A stretch of DNA of 64,000 nt, from assembly GCF_000732725.1 (NCBI RefSeq), contig NZ_JPNB01000001.1, forward strand, positions 1,240,001 through 1,304,000, read 5' to 3'. The position numbers were made by a program, and so were the translations under genes. The notes below the pieces were generated by a model. It did no database searches, was not told where the DNA came from, and saw only the letters and a list, made by a program, of their open reading frames with translations. Shown here one piece after another: positions 9,897-18,711 of the stretch (position 1 is the stretch's first letter; the number at the start of each line of letters is the position of its first letter). The stretch comes from Kineothrix alysoides. GTDB taxonomy: Bacteria > Bacillota > Clostridia > Lachnospirales > Lachnospiraceae.

Positions 9897-10277
9897 TGCA
9901 CGGTGCCATGATTGCCAGCAACGATATTTTTATATTCTTTCAGAACCCGTTCCAGCGCAGCAATATTCCTGATAAGTATATCCTCGCCGGCGATAAGATG
10001 AACATTATATAGTACGATTATTAATTATTAAAATGTCTCTTTCGGTATTTTTCTTTCAAAAAATAAAGCGCTTATGCCTTGGATTGTAAAATTTATATTT
10101 GATGAGGAGTTATTGCAAAGCATCGAGATGATTGACGTCTTTGCAGAGTAAACTTAGAGATATGTTTACCATATTTATAGGATTTTTGGTGAAAGAAATC
10201 AATTGCTGTTGTAGTTGGTTTCTTTTGTTTTTATATGATAGAATAAATTGTAAACTATGCTATAAGGTGGTGCAGAA
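9897..10277. other. Gene-poor stretch with possible gene remnants
   Basis: No complete gene is visible. Read on the minus strand, about 9860-10018 stays open and encodes ALERVLKEYKNIVAGNHG, which resembles the helix-plus-GNHG end of an MBL-fold hydrolase; it has no start region and may be a decayed C-terminus. On the plus strand, 10074-10151 encodes 25 residues (MPWIVKFIFDEELLQSIEMI...) ending in TAA, which looks like another gene tail. The DNA is more AT-rich than its flanks. Both identifications are weak. Confidence 0.35.
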
Positions 10278-10512
10278 ATGAATTATAGAAAAGCTGAAGT
10301 AAAAGATGTTCCACGACTTATCGAATTACGAAAAAGCAATATATGAATTAAAGGTTAGAAAATTCATTGCGCATTGTGATAGTGAGAATATTAGTTCATA
10401 TAGAGTGATGGAGAAGTTAGGCATGTTTTTAACAAGTAAAACAAAGGGGCGTAGAAATAAATTCTCTGATGAGGACAGAGAAGAATTAATGTATTCACTT
10501 GAAATTGAATAA
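10278..10512 (+). pseudogene. GNAT acetyltransferase remnant with internal deletion
   Basis: ATG 10278 opens MNYRKAEVKDVPRLIELRK, a typical first strand/helix of a GNAT N-acetyltransferase, and stops at TGA 10344. In another frame, from about 10350 to the TAA at 10510-10512, the sequence reads FIAHCDSENISSYRVMEKLGM, which matches the late GNAT segment (NxxSxxVMEKLGM) normally near residue 120-135. The acetyl-CoA loop (R/QxxGxG/A) between them is missing. I infer a deletion of roughly 100 codons plus a frame change. The remaining C-terminal frame could be translated as 68 residues from 10306, but it could not be an active enzyme. Confidence 0.75.
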
Positions 10513-10598
10513 AACAAGCTGGAATTTGCGTAGGTACCAACATGAGATTACTAAGGTTGCTCAGCAAGTAGTGATGTATAGAGGGGTTTAATAAAAAG

Positions 10599-11081
10599 AT
10601 GATAAAGCCAAATGGAAAACAAAGGATTACTAAAATTAATACATACTTAAACGTAGCTGAAACATTTGCATATAGAAGTACATGCATAAAAAGAAAATAT
10701 GGAGCAGTTATCGTGAAGGATGACACAGTAATTTCAACAGGATATAACGGCTCTCCCAGAGGGTTTGATAATTGCTGCGATATTGGGATATGCCCTAGAA
10801 TAGAGCTGGATATGCATCAGGGAGAGGGATACGGGATATGCAGAGCTATCCATGCAGAACAAAATGCTTTACTCAACTGTTCCAAGGAGCAGGCAATGGG
10901 AGCGGATTTATATCTTGCAGGTGTAAATCCTGAAGATAATACCGTTCATAAGGCGAAACCGTGTCCATTATGTGCCAGATTGATTATTCAAGCAGGCATT
11001 GAGAATGTCATTATGCGTATAGGCGAAAAGGAAGATGAATATGTGATTATTTTGGCTAAGGAACTGATATGGCATAATTAG
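10599..11081 (+). CDS. Deoxycytidylate deaminase-family protein
   Basis: This 160-residue zinc deaminase has the cytidine-deaminase signature: HAEQNALL near residue 88 (zinc His and catalytic Glu) and PCPLCARLI near 123 (two zinc Cys). The GAVIVKDDTVISTGYNGSPRG segment is typical of dCMP deaminase/ComE-type proteins, which convert dCMP to dUMP for thymidylate synthesis. Length matches the family. Base composition is AT-richer than the housekeeping genes nearby, and it lies in the remnant-rich patch, which suggests acquisition. It could instead be a deaminase acting on another nucleotide. Confidence 0.85.
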   Translation: MIKPNGKQRITKINTYLNVAETFAYRSTCIKRKYGAVIVKDDTVISTGYNGSPRGFDNCCDIGICPRIELDMHQGEGYGICRAIHAEQNALLNCSKEQAMGADLYLAGVNPEDNTVHKAKPCPLCARLIIQAGIENVIMRIGEKEDEYVIILAKELIWHN

Positions 11082-11129
11082 CGGAAACACTGCCGGCTGA
11101 TAAACAAGAAGTTATAGAGGAGAACGTGA

Positions 11130-11501
11130 ATGAAAAGAAGAGTAATTGAGATTTGCAGTGTATGTATAATTGCTATTATTATTGTTGGTGCAATAATAAT
11201 GAGACCAAAGGCCCTGGGAAATATAAATGATGTTTTTGCGGAACCTGCAACTAGCCGTTCAGAGATATCTTTTACTGCGGAAGCAGGTGATAAAATTAAA
11301 TTCTCTTTTTCCTCAAAAATAGATGGAGGGACACTGGATATCATTTTGTATGATTCTAAAAGAAATGTGGTAAAAGAGTTGGATCGTGCAAAAGAATTAG
11401 AAACATTTGCGATATTGGATAAAGATGATGAATACACCTTGGTGGCTGAATACAGTGATTTTGTAGGTAAATTTAAAGTTGCAGTATATGATATGAAGTA
11501 G
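11130..11501 (+). CDS. Small membrane-anchored exported protein, unknown function
   Basis: This 123-residue protein is preceded by a GAGGAG ribosome site. Residues 8-25 are a hydrophobic helix (VCIIAIIIVGAIIM), an uncleaved anchor or signal peptide with no lipobox Cys. The remainder is a short beta-rich extracytoplasmic domain (FTAEAGDKIKFSFSSKIDGG) that ends in FKVAVYDMK. The pattern resembles small carbohydrate-binding or pre-peptidase-type beta sandwiches, but I cannot place it in a family. It follows the deaminase gene by 48 bp. Confidence 0.6.
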   Translation: MKRRVIEICSVCIIAIIIVGAIIMRPKALGNINDVFAEPATSRSEISFTAEAGDKIKFSFSSKIDGGTLDIILYDSKRNVVKELDRAKELETFAILDKDDEYTLVAEYSDFVGKFKVAVYDMK

Positions 11502-11685
11502 TATATATACGAATTCCAATTTATTTTTATGTTGTCTGGATAAGCGCTATATTTTATTGTCCATTCATATATGTTGCATATGTTGTCCTTGCCAGGATTA
11601 TATCTCCGGTTGTTGTCAGCAGCCCGTTTCACGGTCTGTATGCAGTTCTTTAAAGGCGACCTAAATATCAATATAAATACGAGAG

Positions 11686-11728
11686 GCTGTGCTTGCGGAA
11701 TAAAAGGGTCCGTGAGCACAGCTTTTTT
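11686..11728 (+). terminator. Rho-independent terminator before the GH13 gene
   Basis: GCTGTGCTTGCGGA pairs with TCCGTGAGCACAGC, with mismatches, around a short loop and is followed by TTTTTT at 11723-11728. It lies 185 bp after the small exported protein. The stretch 11502-11685 holds no recognisable plus-strand gene. Confidence 0.8.
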
Positions 11729-11806
11729 AAAATGAGAAAAGTATGCAATGTGCAATTTTCCTGATTTGATGGATTCTTGTCTGTTGTTTGCGCCTTTTCG
11801 TTTGGA

Positions 11807-11835
11807 TTGACAATTTGCTTTTCTGATAGTATTAT
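11807..11835 (+). promoter_or_regulatory. Sigma-A promoter of the GH13 gene
   Basis: TTGACA (11807-11812), a 17-bp spacer and TATTAT (11830-11835) form a near-consensus promoter. The predicted transcript start is near 11842, just before the palindromic operator and about 50 bp before the GH13 start codon. Confidence 0.85.
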
Positions 11836-11846
11836 CATATCAGGCG

Positions 11847-11862
11847 TGGAAAACGTTTTCCA
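11847..11862. promoter_or_regulatory. LacI-family operator (perfect 16-bp palindrome)
   Basis: TGGAAAACGTTTTCCA is a perfect palindrome with the central CG typical of LacI/GalR/CcpA-family sites. It is centred about 12 bp after the predicted transcript start of the GH13 gene, a position where a bound repressor blocks transcription. A maltose-type LacI regulator or CcpA could bind it; no LacI gene is in the window. Confidence 0.8.
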
Positions 11863-11892
11863 AAAGGCTTATAAATGCAGGAGGATAATAAA

Positions 11893-13653
11893 ATGGACTT
11901 TAATGCGGTATATCATAGGGCTAACGACAACTATTGCTATCCCTTGAATGAGAATCAGCTCATCATAAATATTAAGACCGGATATGATGTGAAATATGTA
12001 AATATCGTGCAGGGGGATCCTTTTAAATCGGGGATACTTGGCGGCGGAGAAAATTGGACGGGGGAGTCAGTGAACATTCCCTATAAAAAGAGACTGAAGA
12101 ATCAGCTTTGGTGGACAACGACGGTTGAGCCTGAGTACAAACGGCTGAAATATTACTTTGAACTGATAACGGAAAAGGAGAAGTGGTACTATTTTGAGGA
12201 TGGCTTCGTGAGCGAAGAGCAGATGAACCTGGAAGGAAGGAGCAGACAATGCTTTGTTTTTCCGTGGATGAATCCGGGAGATATTCCGGTAACGCCTGCT
12301 TGGGTTAACGATACTATCTGGTATCAGATTTTTCCGGAGCGCTTTTGTAACGGGGACGTATCTCTGAATACGGAGGAAATGCTGTCTTGGAGGGATAAGG
12401 GAAGCGTGAGAAACGACGAATTTTTCGGAGGGGACATTCAAGGGATTATCGATAAGCTGGATTATTTGAAAGAGCTTGGAATTTCCGGGCTATATCTCAC
12501 GCCCATTAATGAATCCCCTTCTTCTCATAAATATGACACTACCGATTATAAGCGGATAGACCCTCATTTCGGTACGGAGGAGACCTTTATGCGTCTGGTG
12601 AAGGAGGCGCATGAAAGGGGAATACGAATTATGCTGGATGGTGTATTCAACCACTGCGGGAAATATTTTGCTCCGTGGAAGGATGTTGTTAAGAGGGGAA
12701 AGGAATCGGAATATTATGATTGGTTCATGATTAACGAATGGCCCTTCGAGCATAGCAAGGGAGCAGCAGCGTCGGGGCAATATTACAGCTTTGCTTTTTT
12801 CGATGACATGCCTAAGCTCAATACCAATAATGTTAAGGTAAGGGAATATCTGTTGGAGGTATGTGAAATGTGGGTGAAAAAATATCATGTAGACGGCATT
12901 AGACTGGACGTAGCCAATGAAATATCTCATGTGTTCTGCAAGGAACTGCGGACTCGGATGAAGGCGATAAAACCGGACATCTATATTTTGGGTGAAATAT
13001 GGCATGACGCCATGCCTTGGCTTAGAGGTGATGAATTCGATGCGGTGATGAATTATCCGCTGGGAGAGAGCATCAAGGACTTTTGGGTAGATAAGGGGCT
13101 TACTAAGGAAGACTTCGAATATACGATTAACAGATGCTACACGGGATACATGCAGCAGACCAACGACGTGCTCTTTAACTTGCTTGATTCTCACGATACG
13201 AAGCGGCTTCGCTCAGAAGTTAAGAATCTGGATGAATATTTCCAGCAGCTTGCGGTACTCTTCACCATGCCGGGAAGTCCGTGCATCTATTATGGAACGG
13301 AAATAGCCATGGAGGGAGGACACGATCCGGATTGCAGAAGATGTATGCCTTGGGAGAGCATTGAGGCGGAGGAATTTAAGGATAGGATGGAAATCATAAG
13401 ACAACTCATCCATTTACGAAAGGAGGAGCCTTTATTGAGAAATAGAAATTTCCACTTTCCCAATAAAATATCGAGCCCCCGTATTATTGAATTCTTAAAA
13501 ATAGAGTGGGAGGATAAATATGTGGAGGTCATCATTAATTGTGAAGAGGAAGACATCGAGATTTCGAGAAAGGGAAGAGTGCTTTTTGAGAGACATTATA
13601 TCGATAATATACTATTAAAAAATGGCATTTTGATTCGAAAAATAGAAAATTGA
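11893..13653 (+). CDS. Glycoside hydrolase family 13 (neopullulanase/cyclomaltodextrinase-like)
   Basis: The 586-residue protein starts at ATG 11893; AGGAGG at 11879-11884 fixes the start, and the in-frame codon at 11875 would overlap it. Residues 1-125 look like an N-terminal beta-sandwich (CBM34-type), followed by the catalytic barrel from WVNDTIWYQIFPERFCNGD. All GH13 regions are visible: DGVFNHCG near 250, nucleophile Asp 339 in GIRLDVAN, acid/base Glu 368 in GEIWHD, and Asp 435 in LDSHD. There is no signal peptide, so it is cytosolic and should act on imported maltodextrins or cyclodextrins. Regulation by the operator upstream suggests induction by alpha-glucans. Confidence 0.92.
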   Translation: MDFNAVYHRANDNYCYPLNENQLIINIKTGYDVKYVNIVQGDPFKSGILGGGENWTGESVNIPYKKRLKNQLWWTTTVEPEYKRLKYYFELITEKEKWYYFEDGFVSEEQMNLEGRSRQCFVFPWMNPGDIPVTPAWVNDTIWYQIFPERFCNGDVSLNTEEMLSWRDKGSVRNDEFFGGDIQGIIDKLDYLKELGISGLYLTPINESPSSHKYDTTDYKRIDPHFGTEETFMRLVKEAHERGIRIMLDGVFNHCGKYFAPWKDVVKRGKESEYYDWFMINEWPFEHSKGAAASGQYYSFAFFDDMPKLNTNNVKVREYLLEVCEMWVKKYHVDGIRLDVANEISHVFCKELRTRMKAIKPDIYILGEIWHDAMPWLRGDEFDAVMNYPLGESIKDFWVDKGLTKEDFEYTINRCYTGYMQQTNDVLFNLLDSHDTKRLRSEVKNLDEYFQQLAVLFTMPGSPCIYYGTEIAMEGGHDPDCRRCMPWESIEAEEFKDRMEIIRQLIHLRKEEPLLRNRNFHFPNKISSPRIIEFLKIEWEDKYVEVIINCEEEDIEISRKGRVLFERHYIDNILLKNGILIRKIEN

Positions 13654-13950
13654 ATATTTTTGCTCTTTTTTGTTTTTTCTTGCTTGCAATTCCTTCTGGT
13701 GTCAGAATATAGCTGAGGCTTCAGAAATTATTAAGAAGTGTCAGGTTGTACCGACGTGGATACTATGATATTCTATCTATAGTGTATTTCTCATATACAA
13801 TTATATTAGTTGTGGTTTGTTCGTAAAGAACGAGGGAGAATGGTGTGAAAAATAGTCTTTACACCGCACGGTATTTTAAGTACAGATGATGTGTTTAAGA
13901 TGTGCGGCTGCATATCTGGCACGAGGTTTTAAAAATGGGGAAAGGGTCTG
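13654..13950 (+). promoter_or_regulatory. Intergenic region upstream of the solute-binding cluster, candidate promoter
   Basis: No gene is visible here. TTGTAC (13746-13751), 17 bp and TATTCT (13769-13774) form a possible promoter, leaving a leader of about 170 nt before the first lipoprotein gene. The first part is T-rich without a clear hairpin, so termination after GH13 is uncertain. I see no cre-like or LacI-type palindrome here, unlike at GH13. Confidence 0.4.
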
Positions 13951-16356
13951 GTGAGTATTATGAAGGGTGTAAACAATTGTAGGGGTAAGAGGATAAGGGC
14001 AGCGGCAGCGATGTTTTTTGCCTGTCTTTATCTGGCAGGCTGCGGAGGGAGCGCAGAGAATACTACGGCGCAGAAGGAATTCGTATATGTACCGGAATAT
14101 CAAGAAGTAAACAATGGAGAAAACAATGCGGAGAGCATAACGGTCATTGGCGATACCATTTATTATCTTGGAACTGAATATGACGATAAAACGCAGAAAT
14201 CTAAGTCATACTTGTATGAACTCAAGCTGGGGACAGAGGAACCTGTGAAAAAGCCGCTGGATCTAAGTGTGGATTCGAGTATTTCGCGGATGAGTGCAGA
14301 TGCGGAGGGCGGCTTGCAGGCGCTCGTAGTTACCTATCTGTATGACGAGGAAGGAATGCCTCAGGAAGAGGTGGCGGATGCTGAAGCTGCAGAGGGAGAA
14401 TCCGAAGAGGATAGCAACGCTGCGGCAAGCGATACGGATGAAAATACAGAAGACAGTGAGGCTGTCTCCGCGACAGAGTCTGCTACCACAGCACCGATAG
14501 GAGATTATCAGGTACCCGTTTCTCAGAAGGCGGAAGTTTGCAAATTTTCTGTGGACGGTACTGTTATCTCATCTGTGGATGTGAGCAGCGTATTTGAGGA
14601 TGAAAATACATACATACAATATTTGGAGACGGATAAAGCAGGAAATATATATCTGGCTTATGACCAAGGAGTCTTTGTGTTAGACAAGGACGGCAAGGAG
14701 CTGTTTACAGTAGAGGTAGAAAACTGGATCAACAATATGTTTTCCACCAAGGATGGAACCGTGATGATAGTATATTACGGGCAGACAGGTACGGAGGTTC
14801 ACCCGATCGATCTGGCGAAGGAAGGCTTAGGAGATGCCCAGAACAATATAACGACGTCACCTTACAGCAATTATGTGTTTACCAAAGGGGTGCAGGATGA
14901 CCTTTTGTTCAGTTCGGGCAATTTCCTGTATTCCTATAATATAGGGGATGAGGCGCCGAAGGAAATACTCAATTGGGTAGATTGTGATATCAACAGCAAC
15001 GATTTGATCTCTTTTGCGATGTTAGAGGATGGAAGAGTGCTGGCAGTTACTTCTTACTGGACGGATGACGCGAATACGATCGAACTGGCTTTCCTGACGA
15101 AGAAAAAGGGCAGCGAAGTGCCGGAGAAGAAGATTATTACCTACAGTACTATGTTCCTTAACTATGACACGCGTAAACTGGTTATTGATTTCAACAAGAA
15201 AAATCAGGAGTACCGGGTCGAAGTAAAGGAATATATGTATGAGACTGAAGATTATGAAGCCGCCCTTACGCAGATGAAATCGGATATTGTCGGCGGGAAT
15301 ATGCCCGATATTATAGACATTTCCGGAACTATGCAGCAATATGCGTCGAAGGGACTTTTGGAAGATTTATATCCTTATCTCGACAGCGATCCCGAACTGA
15401 AAAGGGATGATTATTTACCGAACATATTGAAGGCATACGAGCTGGATGGAAAGCTTTATTCGATTTCGCCGTTTTTTGTCATAAATACGGTAATGGCAAA
15501 GACGTCGACAGTGGGAGAGAGAACCAGCATCACGTTGGATGAACTTATGAATATGGCGAATGAGCTGCCCGATAATGTGGAGTTGTATGATGCCGGAACA
15601 AAGAGTATGGCACTTATATACAACATTATGATGAATATAGATCAATATGTGGATTGGAATACGGGAGAGTGTAAATTTAATGGAGAGGATTTCATAAAGA
15701 CACTTGAATTTGCCAATTATTTTGACTTGGAATATGATTACAGCAAAGAGAGAGAACCAATCGTACAAAGGCTGCAAAGCGGAGAGGTGCTCATGGTAAA
15801 TACATACATCAGCGGGATGACAGACTATCAGATGTACGAAGCGATGTTCGGAGAACCGGTGTCGTTTATCGGGTACCCTACAAATAAGGACTCCGGTTCT
15901 TTTATCTCCGGCCCGGGAGCTTCTCTGGCAATGAGCTCCAAATCAAAAAACAAGGACGGCGTATGGCAGTTTATCCGTACAATGATTACGAAGGAAGCGC
16001 AGGAGCAAAAGAACGGTTTCGGTTTCCCGATCATGAAGTCTGCGTTAGAGAAGCGGTTCGAGGATGCGATGACTAAGGAATATTACGAAGATGCCAACGG
16101 TAATCAAGTGGAACAGATGAAGACGTCAAGTGGGTATGAAGATTTTAGTGCGGATATTTATGCCGCTACGCAAGAGCAGGTGGATACGGTAAAAGGCCTG
16201 ATAGAAAGTGTAGATAGCTTGTTCCAATATAACGAGCAGATTATTGCAATTGTAGATGAAGAGTCGGCGCCTTTTTTTGAGGGACAGAAGACTGCGAAAG
16301 AGGTAGCGGATATCATCCAGAGCAGGGTGCAGATTTACGTCAATGAGAACAGATAA
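13951..16356 (+). CDS. Large lipoprotein solute-binding protein 1
   Basis: This protein has about 801 residues from GTG 13951 (or 798 from ATG 13960; GGGGAAAGGG at 13937-13946 suits the GTG better). The lipoprotein signal ends CLYLAGC, with Cys lipidation near residue 32. Residues ~45-390 form an extra N-terminal domain of repeated strands (IYYLGTEY, IYLAYDQGVFVLDKDG, DGRVLAVTSY), probably propeller-like, with an acidic Glu/Ser/Ala-rich insertion near 145-185. From about 394 (IITYSTMFLNYDTRKLVIDF) a type-1 ABC solute-binding domain follows, with SSKSKNKDGVWQFIRTM near 670. Typical sugar binders are 420-550 residues. Two paralogues follow in the same cluster. The ligand is unknown. Confidence 0.85.
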   Translation: MSIMKGVNNCRGKRIRAAAAMFFACLYLAGCGGSAENTTAQKEFVYVPEYQEVNNGENNAESITVIGDTIYYLGTEYDDKTQKSKSYLYELKLGTEEPVKKPLDLSVDSSISRMSADAEGGLQALVVTYLYDEEGMPQEEVADAEAAEGESEEDSNAAASDTDENTEDSEAVSATESATTAPIGDYQVPVSQKAEVCKFSVDGTVISSVDVSSVFEDENTYIQYLETDKAGNIYLAYDQGVFVLDKDGKELFTVEVENWINNMFSTKDGTVMIVYYGQTGTEVHPIDLAKEGLGDAQNNITTSPYSNYVFTKGVQDDLLFSSGNFLYSYNIGDEAPKEILNWVDCDINSNDLISFAMLEDGRVLAVTSYWTDDANTIELAFLTKKKGSEVPEKKIITYSTMFLNYDTRKLVIDFNKKNQEYRVEVKEYMYETEDYEAALTQMKSDIVGGNMPDIIDISGTMQQYASKGLLEDLYPYLDSDPELKRDDYLPNILKAYELDGKLYSISPFFVINTVMAKTSTVGERTSITLDELMNMANELPDNVELYDAGTKSMALIYNIMMNIDQYVDWNTGECKFNGEDFIKTLEFANYFDLEYDYSKEREPIVQRLQSGEVLMVNTYISGMTDYQMYEAMFGEPVSFIGYPTNKDSGSFISGPGASLAMSSKSKNKDGVWQFIRTMITKEAQEQKNGFGFPIMKSALEKRFEDAMTKEYYEDANGNQVEQMKTSSGYEDFSADIYAATQEQVDTVKGLIESVDSLFQYNEQIIAIVDEESAPFFEGQKTAKEVADIIQSRVQIYVNENR

Positions 16357-16387
16357 TGAAAGAGGTTTGAAAGGGGAAATAATTAAA

Positions 16388-18697
16388 TTGAGTAGGGTTA
16401 GAAAAGCAGGGATATTAGGTTTGGCAGCAATGCTGGCTTTGCAGTTTACAGGCTGTGGTAAGACAGATGAGGTTCAGGAGACCGCAGGGACTCAGGATAA
16501 GGACTACATATACGCAGCGGATTACCAGGACTTGGAGGCGGATGGCTATACGACAGGAAGTATGATATTCGGTGAAGATGAAAAGGTTTATTTTGCCGGA
16601 AGCAGCGAGGAGGGTATCAAACAGTTATTTTCTATGGATATCGGGGCGGGGGAGAGCACGGCCTCCCCGGTGCCTGTTGAGCTTGAAGCGGATGCTTACA
16701 TCTCCGCTATTGGTACCGACAGCGAAGGTAATCTGCTGTTGGGAATTGTAAAATATGCGGATACGGCAGTGAATATAGCTGCGGATAATGTAAACGCGGC
16801 AGAGGATGATAACGTTTCGGCAGAAGATGCCGGCAGCGGAATCGGAGGCGTAGAAATAAGAAAAATTTCTTTGGACGGGCAGACGCTGGAATCGGTGGAT
16901 GTCATGAATGTCCTTGGAAAAGTTAAGGATTTGTATATCCAGAACGTATTGGCAGACAAAGACGGTAATTATTATGTGAATGCCAATCAGAGTGTATACG
17001 TATTAAAGCCTTCCGGGGAGATGCTGTGCGAGCTTCAGGCGGGTACTTATATTCAGAGTCTCTTTCGTATGAAGGATGGCACGGTAGTAGTGGGTTTCTA
17101 CGGAGATACCGGCTGGCGGCTTCAGTCAGTGGATCTTTCGGGAAAGGCACTTAAGGATTTAAACAGCAGTATATCCTTTGGCTACGGCACCTATCAGGCA
17201 GGTGTGGATGCGGATATTCTCTATACGCAGGACACGAAGCTGTACACTTGTAACCTCAGCGATACGGAGCCGACGGAGGTTCTGGATTGGCTGGAGAGCG
17301 ATATTAACAGTACCAGCCTGCAAAGTGTGAAACTTCTTAAAGATGGCAGAATTGCGGCTTTGTCTATGGACTTCATGTCCGAGCAGAGCAAGCCGGAGCT
17401 GATTGTTCTCACGAAAAAAGATCGCTCCGAGGTTTCTGGAAAGACGACACTAACCTATGGAACAGTTATAGTGCCCTATTACCTCTCCAACGACATTGCC
17501 GCATTCAATAAACAAAGTGACAAATACCGAATCGAAGTGAAGCAATACGGAGACGACAGCATGGACGATGATGCGAGGGTGGCCCTTCTGGCAGCGGATT
17601 TGGCAGGTGGTAAGGGACCGGATTTAATCGATATGGTCTTTAATTTCACTTCTTTAGATAAATTTATTTCCATGGGAGCGCTGGAGGATCTTACGCCTTA
17701 TTTGGAAAATGATGCGGTGATAAAAAGAGAGGATTACTTTGAAAATGTACTGAACACTTATGCGAGGGACGGGAAATTATATGCGATCATTCCCTGCTTC
17801 GGAATCTCTACGATTGTCGGTAAGGTTTCTGATGTAGGCGATAAGAAATCGTGGACTATGGATGATACGATAAATCTAATGGATTCCAAGCCCGAAGATA
17901 CGCAGATACTGGATTATAACACGAAGAATTCCATATTGCAGCTTTTATGCTCCATGAATATGGGAGAATTCGTAGATGCGGAAACAGGAACCTGCGACTT
18001 TACCGGAGGAGAATTTAAACGGATTCTGGAATTTTCCAACCAGTTCCCGAAAGAAGTGAGCAATGATTCGGATTCCGGCTTCGTAGACAGAATAAGAAAT
18101 GGCCAGTTGATTTTGATGCAAGGAAATATCACCTCTGTTCAGCAATTCCAAATGTATGAATATATATTTAAAGAAGAAATCAACTTCATCGGTTATCCTA
18201 CAATAGGTGAAAGCGGCTCCGTAATAAGATCCAACGGAACTACGGCGGGAATGAATGTGAATTCCAAGAACAAAGAGGGCGCATGGGAATTTCTTAAGTT
18301 TAACCTGACCAAAGACAGGCAGGAGAACTTACAGTTGGCAAACGGCGGTTTCCCTACCATGAAGGAGGCTCTTGAAAAACAGTTTGCAAAAGACGTGGAA
18401 GCGGAATATTATGAAGATACGGACGGCACGCAGAAGGAGAAATCCAAATCAACGTGGACCTATGGATCTGGCACAGATAATATCACGATGGATGTATACT
18501 CGGCTACCCAGGAGCAGGTCGCCAGGGTGCGGGAAATCATAGAACAATCCGTTGGATTGGACGGGACGGAAAGCGAGGAAATGCTTTCGATCATAAGCGA
18601 GGAAGCACAGTCCTATTTTGAAGGGCAGAAGAGTGCGGATGATGTGGCCGCTTTGGTTCAGAACCGTTTACAGACATACATCAATGAGACGAGATAG
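16388..18697 (+). CDS. Large lipoprotein solute-binding protein 2
   Basis: A paralogue of the preceding gene, 769 residues from TTG 16388. I chose that start because AAAGGGGA precedes it and the product then begins with a clean lipoprotein signal (AAMLALQFTGC); an ATG at 16343 inside the upstream gene would add 15 residues. The N-terminal strand-repeat domain (~30-345) shares the line EVLDWLESDINSTSLQSV with paralogues 1 and 3, and the solute-binding domain starts near 353 (TLTYGTVIVPYY). The tail QNRLQTYINETR is a divergent version of the tail shared by 1 and 3. Ligand unknown; presumably delivers to the permeases immediately downstream. Confidence 0.85.
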   Translation: MSRVRKAGILGLAAMLALQFTGCGKTDEVQETAGTQDKDYIYAADYQDLEADGYTTGSMIFGEDEKVYFAGSSEEGIKQLFSMDIGAGESTASPVPVELEADAYISAIGTDSEGNLLLGIVKYADTAVNIAADNVNAAEDDNVSAEDAGSGIGGVEIRKISLDGQTLESVDVMNVLGKVKDLYIQNVLADKDGNYYVNANQSVYVLKPSGEMLCELQAGTYIQSLFRMKDGTVVVGFYGDTGWRLQSVDLSGKALKDLNSSISFGYGTYQAGVDADILYTQDTKLYTCNLSDTEPTEVLDWLESDINSTSLQSVKLLKDGRIAALSMDFMSEQSKPELIVLTKKDRSEVSGKTTLTYGTVIVPYYLSNDIAAFNKQSDKYRIEVKQYGDDSMDDDARVALLAADLAGGKGPDLIDMVFNFTSLDKFISMGALEDLTPYLENDAVIKREDYFENVLNTYARDGKLYAIIPCFGISTIVGKVSDVGDKKSWTMDDTINLMDSKPEDTQILDYNTKNSILQLLCSMNMGEFVDAETGTCDFTGGEFKRILEFSNQFPKEVSNDSDSGFVDRIRNGQLILMQGNITSVQQFQMYEYIFKEEINFIGYPTIGESGSVIRSNGTTAGMNVNSKNKEGAWEFLKFNLTKDRQENLQLANGGFPTMKEALEKQFAKDVEAEYYEDTDGTQKEKSKSTWTYGSGTDNITMDVYSATQEQVARVREIIEQSVGLDGTESEEMLSIISEEAQSYFEGQKSADDVAALVQNRLQTYINETR

Positions 18698-18711
18698 AAG
18701 GTAGTTAGATT

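Noticed and set aside
11078-11755. 225-codon minus-strand frame over the small exported protein and its downstream gap
   Set aside because: Half of it is antisense to the exported-protein gene. The remaining part (KNCIQTVKRAADNNRRYNPG) reads plausibly, but I cannot place it in a family and there is no start.
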